Made by a program: the position numbers and the translations under genes | In this document: positions 17,348 through 24,862 of the stretch, in pieces | How positions within the stretch are numbered: the first letter of the stretch is position 1 | Layout: the number at the start of each line of letters is the position of its first letter | Assembly (NCBI GenBank): GCA_017519145.1 | Contig: JAFWTA010000051.1 | Span: forward strand, 1 to 59,674 | DNA length: 59,674 nt | Source: Ruminococcus sp. | GTDB taxonomy: Bacteria > Bacillota > Clostridia > Oscillospirales > Ruminococcaceae | Reading direction: 5' to 3' | Notes under the pieces: generated by a model | Told to the model about the DNA's origin: nothing | Seen by the model: only the letters and a program-made list of their open reading frames with translations | The model's database searches: none

Positions 17348-18235
17348 ATGTTCCATTCTTCACCGCAGCAGGTGCTTGACGCTTTTCTCAGCGTCATATC
17401 GACGTTCAAGCCCATCGACGTCCTCGATGTTCTTATCCTGACCTACGTTATCTATCTGCTGCTGAAGCTGATACGGGAGACCCGCGCAGGTCAGCTCGTA
17501 AAAGGTATTATCTTCCTCGTTGCAGGATATTTTGTCAGCAAAGCCATCGGTCTGAAGGTAGTCAGCTACCTGCTCCAGAACGCGCTGAGCATGGGTGTCC
17601 TTGCAATGATCATCCTCTTCCAGCCCGAGCTGAGAAGAGCTCTCGAAAAAGCGGGCAGAAGCAAATTCGGTATCCGTCTGTTCGGTCTCGGTCAGAACAG
17701 CGACGAGCTGAAACAGAAATGGGTCCCCGCAATAGATGCTATCTGCGACTCCTGTGTGGAGCTTTCCGCCAGCTGCACAGGTGCTCTCATAGTCGTTGAA
17801 AGACAGGTGCGTCTGGGCGAACAGATAGAAACAGGCACCATTCTCAATGCAACTCCCAGCAAGGAGGTCTTCGGAAACATCTTCTATCCCAAGACTCCCC
17901 TCCACGACGGAGCCGTAATAATGCGCGACGGTATCATCCTCGCCGCAGCCTGCTTCCTTCCCAAGCCCGCCAAGGACGCTCTCATAAACAAGAAGCTGGG
18001 TTCACGCCACAGAGCCGCCATCGGCATGAGCGAGAACTCCGATGCCATTGTCATCGTAGTCTCCGAGGAGACAGGACAGATCTCCGTCGCCATCAACGGC
18101 GAGCTCACCAGAGACTACACCCACGACAAGCTGAAGGTCCTCCTTGAGGAGCAGATCTTCAACGACAAGACCGAGATCTCCATCGGCAGAAAGAAGCTGT
18201 TTTCTTCACGCTCCGAAAGGAGGAAGAAAAAATGA
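17348..18235 (+). CDS. cdaA: Membrane diadenylate cyclase
   Basis: CdaA condenses two ATP to cyclic di-AMP, an essential regulator of potassium and osmolyte balance and wall homeostasis in Firmicutes. The 295 residues comprise three N-terminal membrane helices (about 20-95) and a cytoplasmic DAC domain with the catalytic DGA motif (HDGAVIMRDG near residue 193) and the GSRHRAAIG motif near residue 225. ATG at 17348 follows GAGGGGGTG. It overlaps cdaR by four bases. In many genomes glmM follows; here it does not. Confidence 0.95.
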   Translation: MFHSSPQQVLDAFLSVISTFKPIDVLDVLILTYVIYLLLKLIRETRAGQLVKGIIFLVAGYFVSKAIGLKVVSYLLQNALSMGVLAMIILFQPELRRALEKAGRSKFGIRLFGLGQNSDELKQKWVPAIDAICDSCVELSASCTGALIVVERQVRLGEQIETGTILNATPSKEVFGNIFYPKTPLHDGAVIMRDGIILAAACFLPKPAKDALINKKLGSRHRAAIGMSENSDAIVIVVSEETGQISVAINGELTRDYTHDKLKVLLEEQIFNDKTEISIGRKKLFSSRSERRKKK

Positions 18236-19578
18236 ACATCCTTAAAAGCATTACCAAGCGCAACATAAAGGAGGCACGGAGCAATGCGATGCTCCTGCTC
18301 ATAGCTTTTATTTGTGCCATCGCAAGCTGGTTCATCATCGCTATGACAAAGTACCCCTCCGACTCAAAGCACATCTCCAACATCCCCCTTTCAAGGGATA
18401 TAAGCAGTACTGCCGCTGCTGACAGCGGTCTGTCAGTCATCGAGTGCAACGTGGATCACATAAGCGTCAGTCTGGACTGCAGCCGTACCGACTATAACCG
18501 TATCAGCTCCGACTCGCTGAAGGCTTCCATCGACTTCAAGAATATTACGACTCCGGGAGTCTACACCCTTAATATCAAGGTGGAAAGCACCAATGACGCG
18601 GAGATCTCCAATCTGAACATCTCCCCCTCGACAGTAAGGGTCGAGCTTGATAACTACGAGACCAAGGCATTTGTACTGAAGGCAAAGGTGCCCAATATCT
18701 CCGGCGGCGAGAATAAGGCTATCAACAGTGCCGATATCACCTGCGAGCCGGGTGAGGTAAACATCAAGGGACCTGCCTCAAAGCTGGCAAGCATCGCAGA
18801 ATGCTATGCGGTATCAAATCTGGAAAAGACCCTCGACAGCTCATACAGCCTCAACAGTGACGAGTATCAGCTCTTCTCCGAGGACGGCACCGAGATAAGC
18901 TCCGATAAGCTGACATTCGATCCGCCTATCGTAAATATGAATATCCCCGTGCTCACTCAGAAGACCGTCAAATTCGTCCCCCAGATAGTTGACGCTCCGT
19001 CGGGCTTTGATACAGACTGTCTCAACTTCACGATCACTCCCGAGACTGCCATCATAGCTACGAACAATACCGAAACGAAGCTCCCCGACAAGCTTGATCT
19101 CAAGCTCAGGATAAGCGAACTGGACATCGGCTTCTCAAAGGATGTACTCATATCCAATCTGCTCATGGGAACCAATATCACCAATATGTCAGATACAGAT
19201 ACCGTCAATATCTCGCTGAACAGCGATGGTCTTGCATCACGGGATCTGACCGTCACAAACAATAATATCCATACCACCAACGCTCCCCATGAGAATTACG
19301 ATTACACCGTTCTCACTCAGCAGCTTCTTGTGAAGATCGTCGGTCCTGCGGACATAGTTAACGAAGTGACCGCCGCCGACCTCGACGTAGAGGTCAACCT
19401 GCTGGGAGCAGACGACTCAATGGATCAGTTCCCCTACGCAGTAACGGTATCATGCAGCAAGTACAACAATATATGGTCCGTGACCAGTTCAACGGTGAAC
19501 ATCAAAAAGACCCTGAAGGAGGGCATGACAACTCAGGCTGCGGGAAGCAGCTCCACCACAACTACAAAAACAGGTTGA
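18232..19578 (+). CDS. cdaR: YbbR-domain protein, CdaA regulator
   Basis: A 448-residue membrane-anchored protein: a short cytoplasmic start, one membrane helix (about 18-38), then several YbbR-like beta repeats outside the cell, ending in a Ser/Thr-rich tail. YbbR/CdaR proteins bind the cyclase and modulate c-di-AMP output. Coupling to cdaA through an ATGA overlap and a terminator directly after it (19585-19618) define a two-gene unit. Divergent in sequence, as usual for the family, but architecture and context agree. Confidence 0.9.
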   Translation: MNILKSITKRNIKEARSNAMLLLIAFICAIASWFIIAMTKYPSDSKHISNIPLSRDISSTAAADSGLSVIECNVDHISVSLDCSRTDYNRISSDSLKASIDFKNITTPGVYTLNIKVESTNDAEISNLNISPSTVRVELDNYETKAFVLKAKVPNISGGENKAINSADITCEPGEVNIKGPASKLASIAECYAVSNLEKTLDSSYSLNSDEYQLFSEDGTEISSDKLTFDPPIVNMNIPVLTQKTVKFVPQIVDAPSGFDTDCLNFTITPETAIIATNNTETKLPDKLDLKLRISELDIGFSKDVLISNLLMGTNITNMSDTDTVNISLNSDGLASRDLTVTNNNIHTTNAPHENYDYTVLTQQLLVKIVGPADIVNEVTAADLDVEVNLLGADDSMDQFPYAVTVSCSKYNNIWSVTSSTVNIKKTLKEGMTTQAAGSSSTTTTKTG

Positions 19579-19584
19579 ACCAAG

Positions 19585-19618
19585 GCTCCGCTGTATATAA
19601 ATACGGCGGAGCATTTTT
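19585..19618 (+). terminator. Terminator after cdaR
   Basis: A 12-bp stem with one G-U pair (GCTCCGCTGTAT, 19585-19596, with 19601-19612) and a four-base loop is followed by TTTTT. Confidence 0.9.
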
Positions 19619-19731
19619 GTATATGCAGATTATATGTTGTTAATATTCACAAATAATTAACAACATATTTATTGTTTATACCGATTTTGACCATATTTTA
19701 ACAGTTTATTAACATTTAGCCTTTATAAACG

Positions 19732-19740
19732 TGTTATAAT
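19732..19740 (+). promoter_or_regulatory. Extended -10 promoter of the dockerin protein gene
   Basis: GTGTTATAAT ahead of the gene gives an extended -10 (TG-N-TATAAT, 19732-19740). No good -35 is found at 17 bp. The same GTGTTATAATGA string precedes the next dockerin gene at 21977-21985. Confidence 0.55.
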
Positions 19741-19803
19741 GACCCTGTACAAATACTTTTGCACACCCTTATTTTTTATTTTTTTCTGAAAGGATGATAA
19801 GCA

Positions 19804-21747
19804 ATGAAAAACAACCTCTCACGAAGGATCAGAGCTTCTGTTGTTAGCCTCGCTATGGCAGCAGCTATGCTCCCTGCATATGCGGCTCCCGCAAATGCAG
19901 TCACCCTCCCAAACCTCTCAGTAGTCTCAGAAAACAAAGGAGTTTCGCAGACAATGAAGGTCGACTCCGTCTATGAGGGAACTATCCCCGATGACGGTGC
20001 AAAGTCGGTCACCTTCACTCTCGATACCAGCTACGCAGGTCAGAGCTTCTCCTATGGCTTCGGCTGTTCCACAAAGGAGTCTCCCTACTGGCTGGAGCTT
20101 GACAAGAGCGGCAAGTGGGTAGACGGATCAGAGGCTGAAGGCTCAGCCTGCAAGCTGGATAAGGCGTCCAGCACCATCACCATCGACCTCTCCAAGGCAG
20201 ACGCAAAGCCCGGCGGAAAGTTTGAGTTCAGATGCTACTACTCCGCACACTGGGATAACTCCAAGGGCGATATGGTGGACAACTCTGTCAAGCTCACAGG
20301 CGTTGAGTTCAGCGGCGGAAGCTCCTCATCTTCATCAAGCAGCTCATCATCAGGCGTTGAGTCCAAGAACAAGAAGAGCGGTTCATGGAGCTTCAAGGAC
20401 AACAAGGACGGCACGGCTACCATAAGCGCAACAGTTACAAAGCAGCTGGATGACCTTGATTACGAGCTTACAGTAGGCTATGACGAGGACTACTATGCAG
20501 CAAAGGGTGTAACTCCCGATGAGAGCGATCCTATAAACAGCCACAAGTTCAAGTACGAGGACTTCGGCCTTTCCACAAGCGACAATATTACCATCGAATC
20601 ACTCTACGTTGTTGTAGAAGCTGATTACGATGTTGACAAGTTCATGTACGGCTGCGGAACGAACGTAACCATGGGCTCTCCCTCCGACACAGAGTATGCC
20701 AAGAGAGGTATAATCGAAGGCAAGGATGATGCAGGCTACTGGTACAACGAAATGGGCGCTGACTCAAAGGAAGAGTTCGAGGACGCAGGCGTCGAGTTCG
20801 GTCTCAAGGAGATCGGCGAGGGTACTACCATCGAAGGCGCAGGCAAGTACATCGAGTGTATCTGGGACGTTCCCGCTGAGGTCCAGAAGGATCAGACCCA
20901 CAATTCCTACGACTCTATCGGCTTCCAGTTCTGGTACGGAACCAAGGACGCTTCAAAGTATACCGAGATCACATCCTCCGATCCCGTTACTATCACAAGC
21001 GCTGCCCTCACATATACACTTACAAAGACTATCCCCTATACAGCTTCTTCAAAGACAACACAGTCAAAGACTCTCGACTGCACAGCTTCCTCAGACAGCA
21101 AGAAGAACTTTGAGATAGGCTATGACGACCTCGGCATCGAGTCCGATATGGACGTCTATGCTATCCGCTTCGATGTTTCTGCAAGCAAGGAGATAAAGAA
21201 GCTCGTTTACGGCACAGGTACGGGAACCACAGATGAGTCCAAGGATTACTGGTATCAGGAGCCCGTCAACTCTGTTGTCCTCGGCGCAGGAAAGTCCGCA
21301 GAGATCATGTGGATCCTCCCCGACAAGGTAGCAGGCAAGACCGCTGATGACACTAATATCGTAAATCCCGACGGAAATGTTGTATTCGGCTATTACTACG
21401 GCGAAGCTGACACCATTACTGTTGACAATGTTGAGGTATACTACTACATTCCCGAGACCACTACCACAACTACAACAACTACAACTACCACGACCACTAC
21501 TACCACAACTACTGCTCCTCCCAGTGTGACCGACTGGGGCGATACAAACTGCGACGGAACTGTTGAGCTGGCTGACGCCATCCTCATCATGCAGACCCTC
21601 GCAAGCCCCAACAAGTATACCGTTACAGATCAGGGCAGACTCAACGGAGACGTTGACAAGTCCACAGTAGGACTTACCTCCAACGACGCTCTCTTCATTC
21701 AGGAGTACCTTCTCCACCTGAGAAAGACTCTCGTTCCTGCCACATGA
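19804..21747 (+). CDS. Secreted dockerin protein with repeated beta-rich (CBM-like) modules
   Basis: A 647-residue exported protein. A signal peptide (about 1-33, cut near ANA-VT) is followed by module A (about 50-170), an 11-Ser linker, module B (about 205-405), module C (about 410-555), a 19-Thr run and a C-terminal dockerin (about 575-640; DTNCDGTVELADAIL and NGDVDKSTVGLTSND as the two calcium-binding segments). Modules B and C align with each other: YEDFGLS/YDDLGIE, FMYGCGT/LVYGTGT, GYWYNE/DYWYQE, GAGKYIECIW/GAGKSAEIMW. No catalytic motif was recognised. The modules resemble Ruminococcus carbohydrate-binding or DUF5620-type domains, which is inference. The dockerin is nearly identical to that of the GH5 at 29123. 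Confidence 0.85.
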   Translation: MKNNLSRRIRASVVSLAMAAAMLPAYAAPANAVTLPNLSVVSENKGVSQTMKVDSVYEGTIPDDGAKSVTFTLDTSYAGQSFSYGFGCSTKESPYWLELDKSGKWVDGSEAEGSACKLDKASSTITIDLSKADAKPGGKFEFRCYYSAHWDNSKGDMVDNSVKLTGVEFSGGSSSSSSSSSSSGVESKNKKSGSWSFKDNKDGTATISATVTKQLDDLDYELTVGYDEDYYAAKGVTPDESDPINSHKFKYEDFGLSTSDNITIESLYVVVEADYDVDKFMYGCGTNVTMGSPSDTEYAKRGIIEGKDDAGYWYNEMGADSKEEFEDAGVEFGLKEIGEGTTIEGAGKYIECIWDVPAEVQKDQTHNSYDSIGFQFWYGTKDASKYTEITSSDPVTITSAALTYTLTKTIPYTASSKTTQSKTLDCTASSDSKKNFEIGYDDLGIESDMDVYAIRFDVSASKEIKKLVYGTGTGTTDESKDYWYQEPVNSVVLGAGKSAEIMWILPDKVAGKTADDTNIVNPDGNVVFGYYYGEADTITVDNVEVYYYIPETTTTTTTTTTTTTTTTTTTAPPSVTDWGDTNCDGTVELADAILIMQTLASPNKYTVTDQGRLNGDVDKSTVGLTSNDALFIQEYLLHLRKTLVPAT

Positions 21748-21827
21748 TCTGAAAAGATCATAGACTTGCAGAAGATCGGAAGCAGACCGGTCTATGCGCG
21801 GAACTGATAATACCCGATATATTCAAA

Positions 21828-21905
21828 AAGCCCGACAGCAGGTGGATAATCTGCTGTCGGGCTTAAATTTCAATATAGCGGCCGTCTTTCAGACGGTCCT
21901 TTTTT
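21828..21905 (+). terminator. Tandem hairpins ending in a terminator
   Basis: Two hairpins follow the dockerin gene: a perfect 14-bp stem (21828-21841 with 21851-21864) without a T-run, then GGCCGTCT/AGACGGTC (from 21880) directly followed by TTTTTT (to 21905). The second is the intrinsic terminator. The 343-bp gap 21748-22090 holds these hairpins and the promoter and leader of the next gene, nothing else recognisable. Confidence 0.85.
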
Positions 21906-21976
21906 ATGGAAAACACCGAAAAAAAGGCGATCATTGGTATTTTTTTGCGAAACTTCTTTCATTTATTGCGTTTATG

Positions 21977-21985
21977 TGTTATAAT
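21977..21985 (+). promoter_or_regulatory. Extended -10 promoter of the VanY-dockerin gene
   Basis: TG-T-TATAAT at 21977-21985 with a weak TTTCAT 17 bp upstream. The leader of about 100 nt can form a hairpin (ATTGCGA/TTCGCAAT) before the GAAGGAGAA ribosome binding site. Confidence 0.55.
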
Positions 21986-22090
21986 GATTGAGCGTATTTG
22001 CACTATCATGCTCGGAAAATGCGCATTGCATAATGTATTATTGCGAGGGGTAAAAGGTTCGCAATACAAATAAAATAGAAGGAGAATATA

Positions 22091-24355
22091 ATGAGAGCAA
22101 AGAGACTGATCGCGTCTGTGCTGTCATTCACCCTCTGCGCAGGAGTTACGCCTGCGGTCTCCGCTAACGCGGTCGGGAGTGAAGCAGCTGCTGTCACTAT
22201 GGGGGTGAACAACAGCAATATCACAGATGCAAAGACCAACGCAGGATCAACAGCCTTGATCCCTGCGGCTTCATTAACGTCTGATACTGCTGATAATCCG
22301 ACGATCGTCACCATAAGACTTGGCGACGTCAACGGCGACAGCATGATAGACGCTAATGACGCTTCCGCAATACTTGCCGCCTATGCAAATATTTCGGGAA
22401 GCAGCAAGACCTCAGATCTGACGGCTGTACAGACTATCGCCGCAGATGTGAACATGGACGGAAAGACCGATGCCGTAGACGCTTCCAACGTGCTTTCCTA
22501 CTACGCCTATCTTTCCACAAAGGGAAACCTCTCCATTGAGGACTTCCTGAAGGTAAACTCGTCGGAAACAACTGTCACAACAACTGCGCCGCCTGTTACC
22601 ACTGCCGCTAAGGTGACATTCACCACCACAACGGTAAAGCCGCCTGTTACCACAACATCGGCTGCACCTGCGGCAACAACCACATCAGCTGCACCTGTAA
22701 CTGCCACATCTGCCGCCGCAACATCGGCTGTCAATACTACTACCACCGCAGCTGTACCCACTGCCACAACATCAGCAGCCCCAACAACAACTGCCACAGC
22801 TTCCGAAACTACTACCACATCAACTACGACAACGACAACAACTTCTGCCACTACCACAACTACTTTCACGACCACCACGACCACATATACGACCACAACT
22901 GCAACAACTACCGTTACTACCACCACAACAGTTTATGTTGATCCCTATAAGGTATCGGAGATAAAGCTCAGCAAGACCGAGATCGAGCTGAATGTAGGCA
23001 CAGGCGGTATCTCCTATGTTACCATGCTCCCTGCAACAGCAGACAAGAGAGAGATATGGAGCTGCTCAGACGAGAGCGTCGCTGTCGTTGACAACGAGGG
23101 CTGGATAGTCGGCAAGTCCGAGGGCGTGTGCACAGTCACAGTCACCAGCTTCAATAATCCTGCGGTCAAGGCTGACATCAAGGTAACAGTCAAGGACCCC
23201 AACAAGGTCAGCAGCATAAGGCTCACCAAGACCGATATGAGGCTCCCCATAGGCGGCGGAGATATCTCATATGTAACTATGCTCCCTGCAAATGCCTACA
23301 ACAAGGCTGAGATATGGGTAAGCTCAGACCCGAGAGTAGCCACGGTCTCCGATGAGGGCTGGGTATATGCCGTAAGCGAAGGCTCATGCGTGGTCACTGT
23401 TTACAGCAAGTCAAATCCTGCTGTAAGCGCTTCCATAAATGTAACAGTAACAGACCCCTCAAAGGTCTCTGAGATAAAGCTCAGCAAGTACGAGATGAAC
23501 CTCCTCATAGGCACACATGACATCTCATACGTTACAATGCTCCCAAGGACTGCCACAAATATCGACGAGGTGTGGACAAGCTCAAATCCCGCCATCGCCA
23601 GCGTTGACAACTGGGGCAATGTATACGCTCTGTCGGAGGGCACCTGCACGGTCTCCGTTATCAGCAAGGCAAACCCTGCCGTTAAGGCTGACATAAAGGT
23701 AACTGTCCGCAGCAAGCCATTTATCGCACCGCCTGCTACAACAACTTCCACTACCACATCGACCACCACAACAACTACCACAACTACTGTAACAGCTCCC
23801 GTCCCCACGGTCACGACACGCCTTATACAGAACATCAACGGAGCTACATTCGTGGACGGCATACTCATCGTCAACAAGACCTATGGGCTCCCTGCTGATT
23901 ACCCCACAGGCGCTCTCAATCCCAATGCTCTTGCTCAGTTCAACAAGCTGTCTCAGGACGCCGCAAAGCTGGGCCTCAGTATAAAGTGCTCATCGGGCTA
24001 CCGCTCATTCTATGATCAGGAGAGGATATACAACAACTACGTTGCCATCGACGGCATCGTAAAGGCTGATACATATTCTGCCCGTCCCGGTCATTCCGAG
24101 CACCAGTCAGGTCTTGCCATAGACGTTAATTCCATCGACTATACCTTCCTCAACACTCCCGAGTGCGACTGGCTGGCAAAGAACGCCCATAAATACGGCT
24201 TCATTATCCGCTATCCCCTCGGCAAGGAAGCGTACACAGGCTACAGCTACGAGCCGTGGCATATAAGATACCTCGGCGTTGACACTGCAACTGCTGTATA
24301 CAACAGCGGTCTCAGCCTTGAGGAGTACCTCGGTATCACTTCCGCATATAAATAA
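22091..24355 (+). CDS. Secreted dockerin / Big_2 repeat / VanY-type D,D-carboxypeptidase
   Basis: A 754-residue exported protein. Order: signal peptide (1-26), an N-terminal dockerin (about 75-155; LGDVNGDSMIDANDASAIL and ADVNMDGKTDAVDASNVL), a long Thr/Ala linker (about 158-280), three Ig-like Big_2 repeats of about 88 residues (each with SYVTMLP and a C-terminal VKADIKVTV-type strand), a second Thr linker, and an M15B peptidase domain (about 580-750). The peptidase shows SSGYRSFYDQ, SEHQSGLAIDV (zinc His and Asp) and EPWHIRYLG (catalytic Glu, zinc His). It should trim D-Ala-D-Ala peptidoglycan stems outside the cell. Joining this activity to a dockerin is unusual. Start has GAAGGAG upstream. 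Confidence 0.9.
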   Translation: MRAKRLIASVLSFTLCAGVTPAVSANAVGSEAAAVTMGVNNSNITDAKTNAGSTALIPAASLTSDTADNPTIVTIRLGDVNGDSMIDANDASAILAAYANISGSSKTSDLTAVQTIAADVNMDGKTDAVDASNVLSYYAYLSTKGNLSIEDFLKVNSSETTVTTTAPPVTTAAKVTFTTTTVKPPVTTTSAAPAATTTSAAPVTATSAAATSAVNTTTTAAVPTATTSAAPTTTATASETTTTSTTTTTTTSATTTTTFTTTTTTYTTTTATTTVTTTTTVYVDPYKVSEIKLSKTEIELNVGTGGISYVTMLPATADKREIWSCSDESVAVVDNEGWIVGKSEGVCTVTVTSFNNPAVKADIKVTVKDPNKVSSIRLTKTDMRLPIGGGDISYVTMLPANAYNKAEIWVSSDPRVATVSDEGWVYAVSEGSCVVTVYSKSNPAVSASINVTVTDPSKVSEIKLSKYEMNLLIGTHDISYVTMLPRTATNIDEVWTSSNPAIASVDNWGNVYALSEGTCTVSVISKANPAVKADIKVTVRSKPFIAPPATTTSTTTSTTTTTTTTTVTAPVPTVTTRLIQNINGATFVDGILIVNKTYGLPADYPTGALNPNALAQFNKLSQDAAKLGLSIKCSSGYRSFYDQERIYNNYVAIDGIVKADTYSARPGHSEHQSGLAIDVNSIDYTFLNTPECDWLAKNAHKYGFIIRYPLGKEAYTGYSYEPWHIRYLGVDTATAVYNSGLSLEEYLGITSAYK

Positions 24356-24360
24356 ACATC

Positions 24361-24397
24361 AAAAGCTGCCCGAGACCTGCTCGGGCAGCTTTTTTCT
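24361..24397 (+). terminator. Terminator after the VanY-dockerin gene
   Basis: A perfect 14-bp stem (24361-24374 with 24380-24393) with a five-base loop is followed by further T residues. It begins six bases after the stop codon. Confidence 0.95.
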
Positions 24398-24411
24398 ATA
24401 TGAAAGCAGCC

Positions 24412-24470
24412 GTCAGGAGCACACCCTGCGTCGGGAAGCTATCCGCGGGAGCTGTGCTCCACCTCCTGAC
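24412..24470. other. Long imperfect hairpin of unknown role
   Basis: GTCAGG-AGCACA (24412-24423) pairs with TGTGCT (24453-24458) and, past a six-base bulge, CCTGAC (24465-24470). Inside, CCC-T-GCG pairs with CGC-GGG. It lies between a terminator and the candidate RNA at 24695 in a 505-bp gap (24356-24860) without a convincing protein gene. It resembles no RNA family I know; it may be a repeat or part of a transcript. Confidence 0.4.
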
Positions 24471-24659
24471 AGCGCGCCCATATTGCCGCTTACATTATAT
24501 TATGCAGAAAAGCCGAAAAGGTACAATGAAAATTCTTACAGCCGCGGTATTTCTCCCCGTCAATATTGCTGTCACCTTTGTCAGAATTATGTAACCGCTC
24601 TGATACCTTCCGTAAGCAATTCATTTCCGAACTGTATTCAAACCGAAATCGCTCTGTTA

Positions 24660-24688
24660 TTGCATATTTGTTCCCCATAATGTATAAT
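24660..24688 (+). promoter_or_regulatory. Promoter for a candidate small RNA
   Basis: TTGCAT (24660-24665) and TATAAT (24683-24688) are 17 bp apart on the plus strand. No plus-strand protein gene follows; the next gene is on the opposite strand. Confidence 0.5.
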
Positions 24689-24694
24689 ATAGAC

Positions 24695-24862
24695 AGTAAA
24701 GGAAAAGAAAAAAACACAACCTTCATTGTTCCTCGTTTCTGCGCCGATCATACCTCCCGGCGCAAAACAAATATGACGGTGCCGCACACCACCGTCCTCT
24801 GAACACACCTTTCGGAAAGAGAAATCAGCCGTCGGCGCAACAGCGTCGGCGGCTCTCTTTTT
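24695..24862 (+). ncRNA. Candidate stand-alone small RNA
   Basis: A transcript of about 165 nt from the promoter at 24660-24688 would contain an A-rich 5' part, hairpin TGCGCCG/CGGCGCA (24740-24764), hairpin GACGGTG/CACCGTC (24775-24796), a small CTTTCGGAAAG hairpin, and a terminator: GCCGTCGGCGC/GCGTCGGCGGC (24828-24853, two wobble pairs) followed by TCTCTTTTT. The T-run lies on the plus side, so the terminator serves plus-strand transcription although no plus-strand gene is near; the VanY gene already has its own terminator. The 3' end reaches the stop codon of the convergent lipoprotein gene. No known family was recognised. Confidence 0.5.

Noticed and set aside
21460-21520. Repeat array resembling a short CRISPR or microsatellite
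   Set aside because: It is an ACN codon run encoding a poly-Thr linker inside a coding frame; there are no spacers of constant size. The same holds for 22560-22930, 23740-23800, 29390-29520 and 34860-34970.
22507-22926. Valine-rich open frame on the minus strand
   Set aside because: It is the antisense of the Thr/Ala linker of the VanY-dockerin gene (ACN codons read backwards as Val); no ribosome binding site.
24400-24594. Possible 64-residue protein after the VanY gene
   Set aside because: No ribosome binding site, and the frame runs through the long hairpin; composition is not protein-like.
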